Assembly: GCA_001600095.1 (NCBI GenBank)
Contig: BCIX01000006.1
Coordinates: forward strand, 744,001-808,000
Direction: 5' to 3'
Length of the DNA stretch: 64,000 nucleotides
Source: Bullera alba
Lineage: Eukaryota > Basidiomycota > Tremellomycetes > Tremellales > Bulleraceae
Shown: positions 16,304 through 28,220 of the stretch, piece by piece
Position numbering within the stretch: position 1 is the first letter of the stretch
Layout of the letters: each line of letters starts with the position of its first letter
Program-made: the position numbers and the translations under genes
The notes under the pieces: model-generated
The model's input: only the letters and a program-made list of their open reading frames with translations
The model's database searches: none
What the model was told of the DNA's origin: nothing

Positions 16304-19303
16304 ATGAACCCGTCAGAGCCCCGGGCGAAGCGGACGCACGCCAGGCGATCCTGCGACGTCTGCAAGCTCCGCAAGACCCGGTGCGAGCTGCCCGACCTCG
16401 AGGTACCATCCTCTTCCGAGCCACTACCCCTCGACAAATCATGCCATCGGTGCAAGATCCTCGCGTTGCCTTGTGTGGTGGATGACTCGTCTCGCAAAGT
16501 GCGTAAACGCCCGACCGAGGATGATCCCAACGACATTGGCACCGCGGCCGCGGCTCCCAAGGCCAGGCGGACCAAGCGCCAGTCCAAGGCATATCAACCC
16601 ACCGAGGACACTCTGGATGAAGATGCAAATACGCTCGCGGCCCTGGGCGCCCTGAAAACCCTAGGAAGTGTGCTCGACGCCGGGAACAAGGAGGCTGGGG
16701 GGTCAGGAGGGACAGACTTCAACCTCGACGTCATGCATGGTTTCCATCCGTCACAGTCGTCGGCGGAATGGTCCTTGCAGAAATCGCAAGAGCTGAGCGC
16801 GAGCCTGATCTCGGATGGAGAGAAGATGCCGCCGTTTGGCTCGGGCGAGCCGACAGAGTCGTTCCAGAGCAAGAGTATCAAACTCCACGGAAGGCCCTAT
16901 GAGCTCGTGTGCGCGATGCTCTCTGTGGCATATGGGAGGAAAGGGCTCAGGCGGGCTGGCACAGAGTCCGGCTTCGACTTGGATCTGAATGCTTTGGCGG
17001 ATCAGGAAATGCGAACAAGGCTCGAGCCGGGGTGAGTACTCTCTGCCGAGGGCTATTCAGAGTCACTGACTTGCGAGCCAGGATGATTCGGCTGAGAGCA
17101 CTGCACCCATCCCTCGAACACATATCCAACCTCTACAGCATCTACAATTCGGAACCTTCGCTGAGTATATCCCTGCTCATCTCCCTAGTCCTATACATGT
17201 CCTCGATGGCCCTGCCCCCTTCCGACGAATTGGTCCGACTCCGCTCAACGCTCACCCCATACATCATCACGCTTCGAGACGCCACGCTGCTGCAAATGCC
17301 GGTATCGTTCATCTCGCTCCAAGCGCTGGAACTCCTATGCGTGCATTTACCCCTTGGCGCGCTGCCCCTCCAATCCGTATCGCCACACACGTTGTCTGTC
17401 GCTCGGGGTCAAGTCCAAATCATGCTCAGTACCTCTTCCGCCCTCAACTTTAGCATGCTCTTACGCCAAATCACCCATATCAGCGGGGTCGGTGGCATGA
17501 ACCCGTGGCAGGTGAACGATGTCTGGCTCTGGCTCGCCATGTGCGCCGTCGAAGCGACAATGTCACTCGAGGACGAGGTTCCGAAGAAACCGACGAATGT
17601 GGCCGATGCAAAGGAGGTGGTGGATCGCTTCCTCGCGGACGACTTTCAAGATACCTGGCGGCGATTTGGAGAGACGGCGGGCGCGCACGAGGTGTTGGGC
17701 AGGCTGAGCGTTTGCGATAGGATATCGAGGTTGAGCGAGGTTTTGGACTGCTTGGGTCGTTTGCGGAATGGTTTGGACACTGCGGCCAATGATCCGAACT
17801 ACGATCTGGTCGGAGCGACCAACGAGGAGTTGAAGTATTTCACCGAGAGGCTCGCTCAGATTGACGCCGTGCACGATGGTATCATGGGTAAGTCCCCAAA
17901 TCTCCACCGCGTCATACTGATACTCCATTGTAGCGGTCATATCGCCCTCGTCGAAGGGGATCGAGTCGGGCTGGCTGGCCTATCGGAACTTGCGAAGACG
18001 GTTCGAGTCGAATCGAGTCTACGTGGCCGGTCTACGTGTTCTCATGGCGACGGCCTACCTCCCAGACTACCCGCTCGCCTTCAAGGGCCTCCCGAGTGGG
18101 ATGCACGCGGTGCAAAAAGTGTCATATGCCATGTCGAGGGTGTGCAATCCGCCAGACATGATGCCGTTCATCATTCAAGCTCAAAACCCTGCCACACAGG
18201 CGACGTGGCATTGGGGCAGGATTCGTGGTCAAATTGCCGAGTCGGTCCTATCGGAATTCGCCCAGCTCGAGTCGCGTATCCTACCCCCCCTCTCACCCGG
18301 TGGGAAGAACAAGGGGAAATCAATACCGACATACACCGACGTTCTGCCACTGCACGACGCGCTGTGCACCACCGTCGAGAGCGCAAAGGTGTTGATGGAG
18401 ATGCAAGCGAGTTCAATAGTGATTCGCAAGACGTCCAAGCTCGCCACAGTGTTCGACACTCCTACTTGGGTTTACTCTCTCAAATCCGTTGCCGACATTT
18501 GCAGCGGCATCGCCGCGTTGTCGCCCCCTCCGGTGTCAAGTGCGACTGCGGGGTCGAGCGCGGAAAGGGCCGGAGTGGACAAGATGGAGAGTATAGCCCA
18601 GGGATGTGGTAATCTCGTTGGATCGATGCTGCGCCTTGCGGAAGAATGGCACAGAGCGGTTCAGAGGGAGGAAGCAGAGGCGAATGCCAACTCGTCGTCG
18701 GCCAACGGCCACGACGAGGATCAGCGCGGCGGAACCGGACCCGGGGGCGAGGGGAACGATCTGAATGGTGGATACCCCAGTAACGGCCTGTTTGACGATA
18801 GCGGCAATTCCTTCGACGGCGGGCATGGGGATGGAGGGGGAGGTGGACATGACCTTGGCCACTCACATGACGGATTGCACGACCAAGGCACCACCCTAGC
18901 TTCCTCCATGAGCCTGCCCCCGCCGGTACATCACCCGCATTCGCACTCGCCAGGCCACCACCCACACACGTACATGAACACCTCGGACCGATGGATGGCG
19001 AGCGACCACGCCCCGCCCGGGGAAACCAGTGGGATGCCAGCGTCGGATCCGACGCATATCGATTTGTTACTGTCTCACATGTTCAACTATAGCTACCCCG
19101 CCCCCGCCCCCGCTATGTACACCCCCCAGGCCATGTCCGATCAGCACCTCCAGCACCAGCCTCAGCAGAGCCATCAGAGCAACCAGGGCGGGATGAACAA
19201 GTTGCAGAATGGTCTGGGATACTTGGGGCCCACAGACACTCATCACCCGGAACACAGTTTGGGCATGCACGTCTCCGTGCAAGACGGTCCACACTGGGCC
19301 TGA
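16304..19303 (+). CDS. Zn(II)2Cys6 fungal transcription factor
   Basis: A DNA-binding regulator of about 965 residues in three exons (joins near 17031/17081 and 17887/17933). The zinc cluster is at residues about 17-52: CDVCKLRKTRC, a long 19-residue loop, then CHRCKILALPC. It is preceded by a basic KRTHARRS stretch, and a basic nuclear-localisation-like run (KVRKRP, KARRTKRQ) follows. The middle region (about 17080-18620) has the helical, leucine-rich look of the fungal-specific regulatory domain, including LGALPLQS and WQVNDVWLWLAMCAVEA. The C terminus (18660-19303) is low complexity: Gly/Asp/His-rich, His-Pro repeats and Gln-rich (QHLQHQPQQSHQSNQ), as in activation domains. Targets are unknown. 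The loop between Cys3 and Cys4 is longer than usual for the family. Confidence 0.88.
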
Positions 19304-19738
19304 GCCCAATCACATGGATGCCAGCGGGTTGTATGGAGGGAGATGGCCATGGACTTGGACTTGAAGGGGACGATCCTTGGCAGAGTAAGTCGTTCAAGTG
19401 TAACATATACTTTGGATTCTAGGTTGTACCGCTTGTACTTGTATGCAATTCGGAGCCAGCCTTGACGCTCACCAGAGCAGACAGCCTTCTGTCGCCTGGC
19501 TGTCATACTGACACCAGGACATGGCGACCTGCCCTACCTACCTACCTGCTGCCCGGGCGGTGACCTCCGCCGGAAACATCAGATCGAGATTTGCACAGTC
19601 TCCGAGCGTCTCGAGCATCCGAGTACTCGAGCATTGCCAGAGTGTCTTGAAGCTGTTCCTGTACCGACTTCCCTCGCCTGCAGCCCTCCCAGCTCGAAGA
19701 CCTGTTCATTCCCCTGAAAGTTCTTACAGCTACAGCCC
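19304..19738. other. Intergenic region
   Basis: 3' end of the Zn2Cys6 gene and probable promoter of the short gene at 19739. A CCTACCTACCTACCTGC run lies near 19530. Nothing else is recognised. Confidence 0.4.
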
Positions 19739-20321
19739 ATGTCCACTCTCCGCTCAAGGAGCAACACCCGCCCCTCCTCCTCGAGGGGGGACTCGCCCGC
19801 AGAGCAACCGTCTGCGGAGGACAAGGGCAAAGGCAGATCCAAAGACGATGATGGGGAGGGAACGGAGTATGGGCGGTATATGGGCTTACCGGCCGTCAAG
19901 GGGACTCTGGGGGGGATCGGTATGTCTCTGTCTCCAGCTGTCTCATCTAGGCACTCAGAAAGAAGGAATTCAACGTGATACTGACATAGTCTTAGAATCC
20001 CCCCGCAGAGGCCATTTCCCTTCGTCTTCAGTGTCAACGGTGAGCCCCCCTCGCCTCCTCGCGCAATCTGCCCAATCCCCGCTATACGCTGGGCGTTGCT
20101 CACCCCTTTAGTTGCGGGAGATACAAGTATCCTCGCCCACGCCGTCCAACCGCGATCAAGAGGCCACCTCGCCCGAGGGTTCCACCGATCAGTCCCAGTC
20201 CCAGCCGCGCGTTGAGAGACAATGGCAGTTCAGGATCGATCCGACTATCAAGACGACACTGGATTCTGCGCCATTTGGCCCATCGGCGCGGGAGGAGTTG
20301 AAGCGCCTGTTCGGGGTGTAG
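19739..20321 (+). CDS. Short Ser/Pro-rich protein of unknown function
   Basis: Three exons give about 144 residues, from ATG 19739 (MSTLRSRSNTRPSSSRGD) to the stop at 20321. Splice joins near 19921/19993 and 20040/20112 keep the frame and have normal GTATGT/GTGAGC donors. The N-terminal two-thirds is charged and disordered, with EYGRYMGLPAVKGTLGGI as the most ordered piece. The C-terminal 35 residues (WQFRIDPTIKTTLDSAPFG, then SAREELKRLFGV) look like a small folded or partner-binding segment. No membrane segment or signal peptide. I do not recognise the family; the clean splicing supports a real gene. Confidence 0.6.
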
Positions 20322-20736
20322 CCATGCAGAGGAATGGCGATCGACAATGATGGCTAAAGGGCGGGTTCGGAGGAAGAGCTCGCGAGACGATACGATAAAT
20401 ACGGAGCGACGGGGAACGCGGACAAGCCGCTGCCGCCGGAGAGCTCAAAGGCCCATCGAGAAGATTCGTCAGACGGCCATCTCACAAAGTACAAAGTACA
20501 CACACCGCAGCAGCATGCGATGCATAAATGATGGTTGGTACAAAAGTGTCCGTCGTCGGGGTACCAGCCCCGCTTCATGATTCCTTGCTACTATCTTGCT
20601 AGTCCTCCACTGCTTACAATGTGCGAAACATGGGCAGATCATCTTTCGCCCGCTTTTGACATCAGTTCCAACACCTCGCCCTCTTCCCTAAACCCTGCCA
20701 TCTGTCGCGCTCCCTGTCATCGGCTACGCTCCCCGC
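20322..20736. other. Convergent intergenic region
   Basis: Two 3' ends meet here. No gene-like frame with a convincing start is seen, nor any repeat or RNA gene. Confidence 0.4.
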
Positions 20737-22262
20737 CTAACCCAACAACGACCCCCCGACGAGCATGCCGACTGCGCCCGCGCCGAGACTCAGCGCTATC
20801 GTTCTGAAACCCAGCTCGACCCTAGAGCTCGCAGCGCCCAGAGCAGAGCTCGAGACCTGGGCCGCTCTGCCGCTACCACTGACGTTGGCCCCAGAGGCCG
20901 ATGCGGCAGCGGCAGCCGAGCCCGTCGGCCTAGTCTCCACCTCGCCCGTGGCGACAGTGTTGGTGGGGCTGGGCACGCCGTTCAGCTGGGCGACATAGTT
21001 GAATGGGTCGTTGCCGTTCGTGTTGTAGTAGTCGAGCAGGATGTGGTTGGGGTTTCGCCTAAAGCGCGTCAATCAGCGTTGTGTGCCGGCGGAGGCCGGA
21101 GGAGGCCAGAGGAGTTGGGAGGAGTTCGGCCTCGCTTCGCTCGGCGCTCACCCGTAGATAGAGTTGCAGTTGTTGACATGGGAGGTCAGACTGGCAGCCG
21201 AGTTGGTCGTGTTGAGCTCGTTGGTGTTGGGCACGGTGATGTCCGTCCCGGGGAACGAGTAGCTCTAGAGTAGGAAGACAGTGTTAAAGAGGCATTATAG
21301 GAGGTCAACGACACCGCGCACCTCATCCAGGAAGTGGTTGACTAGCATCAGGGTCGATCCTGGGCTTCCTGTCGATCGATTGACGGCACACCCCCACTCG
21401 GTCGTCTGGACGCCTAGACTCGGGTCAGCGGATCAAGCTAGAGTCTGGGCCCACCACTTACCGAACGCATCCTGCCACATGCTGCTGAACTCGTCCATGA
21501 TATAAGGCACCGAGTTGAAATCCGCATTATAGTCCATGAACACGACGACCGTCTTGCCCGAATCGACCATTTCGCCCAGCGTGGGCCATTGGGTGATTGT
21601 CAACGAGGCCGAGGCTGGGGTGTAGGCTTTGGAGGCCAGGCCCGCGCTTTCAAATAGCGAGGCGTAGGCTGAAGGGGGTTGATTGTCGCTGTTGACAATG
21701 ACCAGGGTGATCACTGAGTCCAAAGGGGTCAGTGTGCGATCGGGAAAGACAGTCGAGCCTGCTACAGTGATGGCAGTACTCACCCTCTGTGGGGTTGGCG
21801 GCGACCCAAGTGCTGACTTGGTTGAGGTAGTCGACCATCGGACCCGCGTCTTCTAGCAAACAGGACGAATGGCAAAGATGGATCGAGTTGTCTTCCGTGT
21901 GGCTGTGCAAGGATCAGCAAGGTCGTCTCCTTACCACTTCATGGCATCCGACGCAATATGCAGAGCTATGAGCTTACTCACGCTTGGATCGACATTGTCC
22001 TGATACCATCGTTCTACAAACAACTTTCAGCTCAGCCCTACACAAGGATGATCGCGGACTCGCTTACCAGCTGCACAGTCACATTGTTCGACTGGTTATC
22101 CGCTAGGGCGTCGCCCACAAAGGCAGAGTTGTGCGTGCCGAGGAAGGTGACCCCTCCGTAGGACTTTGAACAGAGCTCTGCGTGGCCATTACACACGTCC
22201 GCGGCAGAGGTGACCGAGGCGAGGGTGAGTGAGAGCGCGAGGGTGAGCGCCGAGGTGAGCAT
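20737..22262 (-). CDS. Secreted PLC-like phosphodiesterase (TIM barrel), probably GPI-anchored
   Basis: ATG 22262 starts a signal peptide (MLTSALTLALSLTLASVTSA, cleavage likely after TSA). The mature start is DVCNGHAELCSKSYGGVTFL, followed by GTHNSAF, which holds the first catalytic-type His of the PI-PLC X-like family. Later exons carry LLDAGPMVDYLNQVSTWV, VITLVIVNSDNQPPSAY, VVVFMDYNADFNSVPYIMD and WGCAVNRSTGSPGSTLMLV, all familiar from fungal 'PLC-like phosphodiesterases'. The C terminus is Ala/Ser-rich and ends in a hydrophobic stretch (LSLGAGAVGMLVGGSLLG), consistent with a GPI-anchor signal. I count about seven short introns. The substrate is not established for this family branch. The gene lies divergent to the lipase at 23358, with about 1.1 kb between. 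Confidence 0.82.
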
Positions 22263-23357
22263 CGCGGGTGGGAGGTGTGGTCAGTGTTCGTCGGTCGGAG
22301 TGAAGGTGAAGGTATAGGAGATTGGGTGAGGAGAGGTCGAACAACTGCGAAGAGGCAAAAGTCAAAGCGAAAGCGCGTAGCCGGGGCGGTGTTGTTCACT
22401 ACTGTTTTGACTTTTCGATCGAACGGGAAAATCTCGGCCTCGCTCGGCCTCGGCGTTGTTTACGCGACTATAGACAGGCGAGGATCTATGCAGCCAGTGC
22501 AAAGAGTAGATAAGGTAGAATGAAGACGAGTAGACAAAGTATGATTGAGTACAGGTACTCGCACATACCGAGGATCGACAACGGCCTAGGGGTCCTACGG
22601 CCTACCACGCCCTGATCCGCCTGGAGGTGAAACAACGCGACCGGGTTGGCTGGAATGTAAACAAGGCCAAGACATGGGTATCAGGATCCATGTAAGGGCC
22701 CTAGGGACATTGACGTCTGGACATGCACTGTAGAGTCGACAACGTTCGTAAAGAGGATGATCATCGAGTGACCAGGTCATGCATGGTTCTGGATGATGAT
22801 GTCGATGTGATTGTGAGGGGATGTTCAGTAGCAGTAGCGCACGTTTCATGGAGTGGTCCCTGGTCCGCCGGACGCCCGCCACTGTGCTATCAATGATCAT
22901 CCATGATCCAGTTTGCAGTGAATCTCAGCCCTTGGAGGCGCTCTGCTCATTGCCTCGTCTGTCTAGCTGATGAATAACACGATGATCATCGCATGGTGGT
23001 AACAGCGTTACAACCTGGAGTTCTGCAGTCTGCGGCCAGAAAACGCGTCATAGTCGGGTCGGGTTTCCCGAAAAAGAAGATGCATTTTGGGAGGTAGTTG
23101 CTCCAGAGACCAGATCTATAGGATCTCGTTCTGTCCTCCTGGTCCAACCTCTCCTCTTCTCTTACACCTCTACCCTCCTACACACTCGCATGGCTTGGTG
23201 AATCTGATAGTCGTTGCCTCTGCCGTGGCTCGGTGTCTCGGCTCTCCTCCCTCACTCAACATCCCCAACGAATCCGCCCGTTCGACCAACACCCAACCCA
23301 TCTACAACATACAGCTACCATCTACAACATACAGCTACAACCACCCCCACGACGCTG
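22263..23357. promoter_or_regulatory. Divergent 1.1-kb intergenic region (PLC-like gene and lipase)
   Basis: This long gap holds two outward-facing promoters. Short frames on both strands lack plausible splicing or protein character. The right end contains a perfect 20-bp tandem duplication in the lipase leader (see 23299). No RNA gene was recognised. Confidence 0.45.
23299..23338 (+). repeat. Perfect 20-bp tandem duplication in the lipase 5' leader
   Basis: The unit CATCTACAACATACAGCTAC occurs twice in direct succession, ending 19 bases before the lipase start codon at 23358. Confidence 0.9.
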
Positions 23358-25440
23358 ATGCCTACGGCGCCGACGATGGCGACTCTCTCGCCGTTCCGAT
23401 ACGTCCAGCTGGCGCGATACCTCGTGCAAAAAGTGATCAACGATAGGAAACCCTCGAAATGGAAGGGAAAGGGGAAAGACGTGCTGCCATTCGTTAGAGA
23501 GTCCTTGACGGCGTTTGCGGGTGCTTCACAAATAGGTCACACCCAGTCTCGTCCCCAGTCATCCCCGGCATCTACTGGCGAATCGTCTCAATCGGGCAGA
23601 AACCTGGCCTATTCTAGCGGCTCTTCCTCCGCTTCCACATCAGCACCAGACTCGATACTCTCTGCCTCGGCCGCCGAGAGCTCCACTGCCTCATCTTCAA
23701 CCTATCCAGGACGAAGTCCGTCCAAGCCGGACGGCCCGCTCAGACCCGATCCAGACCTACCGCCCGAGCCGAGCGAGATATACCGGTTGATGAACGATGA
23801 GCGGTTGTTGATCCCAGGCGGAGTCAAGCCGCCCCGCGAGGTGATCGTCCTGTGTCATGGTGAGTGCCTGTCGAACGAGCTCGGCTGATATCTCAGGTCT
23901 CTATGGCTTTTCGACGTCTACGCCTATACCCCTCTTTCCCTCATTGCGGCTGCATTACTGGGCCTCTGTGCTGGAAGTGCTGAGAGATCGGCTCGGAGCA
24001 AAGGTGATCGTCGTCGGTGTCAAGGGGTGAGTCCACCTGCGAGCCAAGCCTAAACGGGAGAGGATTTGACTGACACAGCGCTCAAGGACCGGATCTATCC
24101 AAGAGCGTGCAGAGCAAATGCACACATACCTATCCTCAGTCCTGCCCCCGGGCGCTGGAGTCAACTTCATTGCACACTCGATGGGCGGATTGGACGTCCG
24201 ACACTTGATCTCGACCATCAAACCGACGAACTACAAACCGCTCTCCCTGACATCGATAGGAACCCCTCACCGCGGATCGCCCTTTATGGACTGGTGCGCG
24301 GCCAACATTGGCGTGGGGTATACCGGCGACAAGGCACTACTGGAGCAGACAAAGGCAATGTTGAAACAGTCTTCTCTGCCATTTTCGCTCAAATCACCAC
24401 TCTTGTCCACGGCGGAAGCGGCCATGGAGCAGGTATCCAAGGACGGAAAGAACGGATCCGCTAGCAGCTTTGCCGGGTTCACTGGATCGTTGTCGAAATA
24501 TCTACTCAATATCTTCGACTCGCCGGCTTATGCCAATTTGACCACTTCTTACGTCAAGAACCATTTCAACCCTTCGACCCCGGATGACCCGAGCGTCAAG
24601 TACATTAGCGTGGCGGGGAGGGTGTCGAAACTGAGCGTGTTTCACCCGTTGTGGTTTCCGAAATTGGTGCTGGACGCCTCTGCCGAGAAGGGGTATTATC
24701 GCGAGCAGAACGGGGTCGATCGATACGAGGGCAATGACGGTCTGGTCAATGTGTCTAGTGCCAAGTGGGGCGAGTTTATCGGCGCAGTGGACGACACGCA
24801 TCACTGGGACCTGAGAGGAGAGGGTGGACTATGGCCGACGGGAATGGAGGTTGTCACTGGGGAAGAGGAGAAGAAGAAGGAAAAGCAAATGATGAATGAG
24901 AAGAAGATGGGAGAGGGGGAGCGGAATCAAGAGTATACCATGTCCGGGGGGTGGGATTGGGATCATTGGCCATTGGACATTCAGGATTATCTCGGATTGG
25001 GCGATGGCAAAAAGGCCAAAGACCCTGCCTCCTCCTCCTCGATGCCCAATGCCAATGCGTCGGAACGCGATCCGAACGCGCCAAAGGTCAATGTCGACGG
25101 GCTGAGCAGCAAAGAAGAGAGTCTCAAACGACAACCCGCCCTGGAGAGCAACACCTCCTCCTCCTCGGGTGCTTCGTCGATGCTGTCCAAAGCCACCGGA
25201 GGGGGGATTGACGTCGGGCAAGTGGGCCAAGTGCTCGACTGGGTGACCGACCTCGTGCCCGGGGGCAAGAGCTCGGAATCGGGCAAACGCCAGCTGGAGG
25301 AGATGAGGGGTCATAAAGATGACATCAAGCGAATAGAGAGGAACAAGGAGAGGGAGCGGTTGAAGAAGAAGAAGGAGGAGTTTGACCTCGCTAGGTTCTA
25401 CGGCGGGCTCATGCTCAAGCTCCGCGAAGAGGGCTTCTAG
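23358..25440 (+). CDS. TGL2: Tgl2-like triacylglycerol lipase (alpha/beta hydrolase)
   Basis: Three exons (23358-23859, 23897-24026, 24087-25440) give 661 residues. The start MPTAPTMATLSPFRYVQLAR has an arginine/hydroxyl-rich character compatible with mitochondrial import, as known for yeast Tgl2. After a long Ser-rich linker the lipase core begins at VIVLCHGLYGF (oxyanion region), then HYWASVLEVLRDRLGAKVIV, GSIQERAEQMHTYLSSVLP and the nucleophile elbow AHSMGGLDVRHLIS (about 24172). TSIGTPHRGSPFMDW and a downstream His in DDTHHWD (about 24800) complete the triad pattern. The C-terminal 190 residues are lysine/glutamate-rich, predicted helical and unusually long. The acceptor before exon 3 is AAG rather than the usual CAG/TAG, the weakest point of the model. 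Confidence 0.85.
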
Positions 25441-26560
25441 CCGGCCGCCAGGCCGCTAGGCCAGCGCTGGGCGGCCTGGGGTATTATTAGTCACCCGGCA
25501 CACGTGCGGAACATAGCTCTGCTTGTCGACTGAATGCATCTGCGCTCGCGGTATACACGGTCTTGTGCTAATCGAGGGTGATGCTAAGTCTGGCGAGGTA
25601 GTGGCCACTGACTGGGTGTTGCCTTTCCCGGCCCTTTCTATTCACCAGTCATGAGCAGGCCCTGGCCAGCTCATCCAGTCTCGACCAGGTCAATTTGACA
25701 GGTGATCAGGCTAGAGTTCGCTCCTACTCTCCTACTCGCTACGTCCGTGCCAGTCCAGCAGTCGGCAGGCCAGCTACTAGCCTATTATTATGTACAGCTA
25801 GTCCATATAGTACAGCTAGTCCACGTCCCAGATACAAGTAGACCTATTGGTAAAACTGACGCGCCTGGACTCGTCACTCCGGACGGCGGACGCGCCCCCT
25901 TTTGCTTCTCTCGATCGCTTTGTTTACACGAGCTTACGACACGAGGTTGCCCTTTGTTTTTAACCTTTCTCGTCACCCGTTTCGTTCTTTCCCCTTGCGT
26001 CCCTGTGCGTTTCAGCAGCAGCAGTTCTGGCCCCGAGCAGCCGCGAGGTGCCTTTGATCGGCAGCTCACCAGGAGATCGTTCGCTGATCCAGCAGGGGAA
26101 CACTCTGGGATTGACTAATCGAACGAGAACAAGGGGGGTGAAACACATCGACGGTTACAACCCCGTAAGAGTTTACCGGTAGGCTCTATCTCATACCCCG
26201 GAGGCACAGAGTCCAGATCGAATCTCCCAGCGACACGGCGAGCATGCGTTTGAGGGTGGGATCAGTGTCGTAACATTGCTCGAGATCATTTTGGCTCGAC
26301 TGGAACGACGAGACAACACGCATGTAGCTAGACTGGGCTTTGGACATTCTTGACATTCGACCGTACTCGTCTTTATCGATCGATCGACTCGTTCTACCCG
26401 CTCGTACTTATACCTCTCTGGACCGACTATCAAAGCTTGACGCTTTGTGACCACACTCCTTTCCATCACCACGGCAACCGCACCCTCGTCTACCTCTCGA
26501 TCTGGAATCGAGACCAGGAACTCAGCATCCAATCTCCATACCACATCACAAGGAGTCAAC
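25441..26560. other. 1.1-kb intergenic region between lipase and CAP gene
   Basis: Contains the lipase 3' end and the promoter/leader of the secreted CAP gene. A GC-rich hairpin starts just after the lipase stop. A plus-strand frame at about 25702-26118 has no good start context or protein features, so I do not call it. Short repeats of GTACAGCTAGTCCA occur near 25792 and 25809. Confidence 0.4.
25450..25477. repeat. GC-rich inverted repeat just after the lipase stop
   Basis: AGGCCGC at 25450-25456 pairs perfectly with GCGGCCT at 25471-25477 across a 14-base loop that itself contains a CCAGCGCTGG palindrome. It could fold in the 3' UTR; function unknown. Confidence 0.55.
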
Positions 26561-27450
26561 ATGAGGTCGATCTCACTCACCGCACACTCCCTCTTCTCGC
26601 TCCTCCTCGCCCTGTCCATCCTGGTCACCTCGGTCGCGGCCTCCCCGGTCGCCGTGGACGACGACGGCTTCAAGTTCAAGAAAAGGCAGTACTGCAACAA
26701 GGACACCAAGTCAAAGTCCATCAGTACGGCCAATCTAGTCGCCTCGCCCGTCGTCTCAGTGTCCACCTCGACCAGGACGTCCACTTCCACAATCACAATC
26801 ACAAGGACCAGAACGTCGTCGTCATCGGTTGTCGCCAAACCATCCACTTCGACGACTGTAGTCAACCCGGCCCCGACTACCAAGACGACGGCTCAACCGG
26901 CCCCAACGGACGGCGGGACCGATACCGGCAACAAGTTCAATATCCGGGACATGGTCAAACTCCACAACGACTTCAGAGCGACCAAGAGTGAGCAGCCCTC
27001 CCGAGTATAGGTTGATCGCTGACGCCGGGCCAGATGCCCAGCCGGTGACGTGGAACGACGCGGCGGCGGCCGTGGCGCTCAACTGGGCAAAAGGGTGCAA
27101 AATGGTACACAGCGGGACTAAAGGCTATGGGGAGAACCTGGCCGCCGGCGCCGGAGGGGGATACAGCGTGACCAGCGCGTTCAACTCGTGGGCCTCGGAG
27201 GGCAAACCCGCAGAGGGGGGATACAACCATTATAGCCAAGTCGTCTGGAAGGCCACTACCGGTATCGGATGTGGTGAGTTCCTCGTTAGGGCCATTGGGC
27301 AATGTCAGAGTGCTAAAGGATGTTGTAGCCGCGGTGGAGTGTAATCCTGGAACCCTGTTTGATGCCAAGTACGGCTCGAGCCTGCTCGTCGTGTGCGAGT
27401 ACACCCCGCCGGGCAACTACATCGGGCAGTTCGGCACCAATGTCGAGTAG
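26561..27450 (+). CDS. Secreted CAP/SCP (PR-1, Pry-like) protein
   Basis: Pry/CAP proteins are secreted and, in yeast, bind and export sterols. ATG 26561 opens a signal peptide (MRSISLTAHSLFSLLLALSI, then LVTSVAASP). A Kex2-type site KFKKR follows at about residue 45, so the mature protein may start QYCNKD. A Thr/Ser-rich linker (STSTRTSTSTITITRTRTSS), probably O-glycosylated, leads to the CAP domain: MVKLHNDFRATKN (exon join), VTWNDAAAAVALNWAKGC, VHSGTKGYGENLAAG, GYNHYSQVVWKATTGIGC (second join) and VVCEYTPPGNYIGQFG. The His and Glu positions of the CAP cavity are present. Two introns (26988-27032 and about 27274-27329) fit the frame. The same window carries the sterol transporter NPC1, but the two are 10 kb apart and need not be linked. 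Confidence 0.9.
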
Positions 27451-28220
27451 ACGATTCACGTCCAGTCTGACCGCCTTCCTTAGAGGAGGCAAGCTAGGAG
27501 ATATCATTCAGGAAGCGGGCTTCATGCTTGGAAAGCTCAATACACGAGTGGAATTGCGGCGGAGGAGATAGGTACGGGGGATTCGGTTCGTTATGGTGTT
27601 CTCATCCAGCAGGCCTGGGGGATCGCGGTTTTCATGCAATGTACGAATCCACAAGCGTGAAAGCAGGCAAGCTGTGTCCCACTCCTTGCTTTCATCCCAT
27701 GCCCATGGGATCATGTTTCATCGAGCTTGGGCCGGCTTGGGCTGTAGGGCCATAGAGGGCCATACAGGGCCGGCCTCTGCCGGCCTTCGTTTCAGAGTTC
27801 ACGTGCACTCCGTCATAACGCACGGCCCTGAACAGCCCCGCTCCAGCCCTGAACGTTGAACGTTGAACCGCCCTGGACGGTCTTCGGCCCGGGATTACGG
27901 GGTTTCCACAATCGTTGCGGCTCTTCGCACAGCGGCCGGTCGTCGTCGACTGTCGACCAATTGCGGCGCTTCGTCCGCCATCGCCCATGACATCGTACAG
28001 ATCACCTTAGTACGAGTAGCGCTCAGCTGACGTGGACAGCTCAACATCGTGCGTACCGCTCTCTGTCGGCTGAGCCCGCGTTCGGCGTCTCTCTCAACAG
28101 CCTGGGAGGTGGACACTGGATGAATCGCTGCGGCTCGAGGTCCGTCCCATAATCACCCTTACACTGTCGCAACTCGCAACTCGTCCCACCACAGTCAACC
28201 AGGCTATCAGCGCCACGACA
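27451..28220. other. Intergenic region, 770 bases
   Basis: CAP gene 3' end and upstream sequence of the doubtful gene at 28221. A short GC hairpin lies at 27768-27785 (GGCCGGC / GCCGGCC, 4-base loop), preceded by two AGGGCCATA copies. No supported gene. Confidence 0.4.

Noticed and set aside
16909..18612. A 567-codon plus-strand frame overlapping the Zn2Cys6 gene
   Set aside because: It reads through the first real intron, follows exon 2 and then continues past the second intron in the wrong frame. The three-exon model gives a continuous fungal-TF-like protein.
25702..26118. A 138-codon plus-strand frame in the intergenic region before the CAP gene
   Set aside because: Begins with a non-ATG codon, odd composition, no splice structure or domain.
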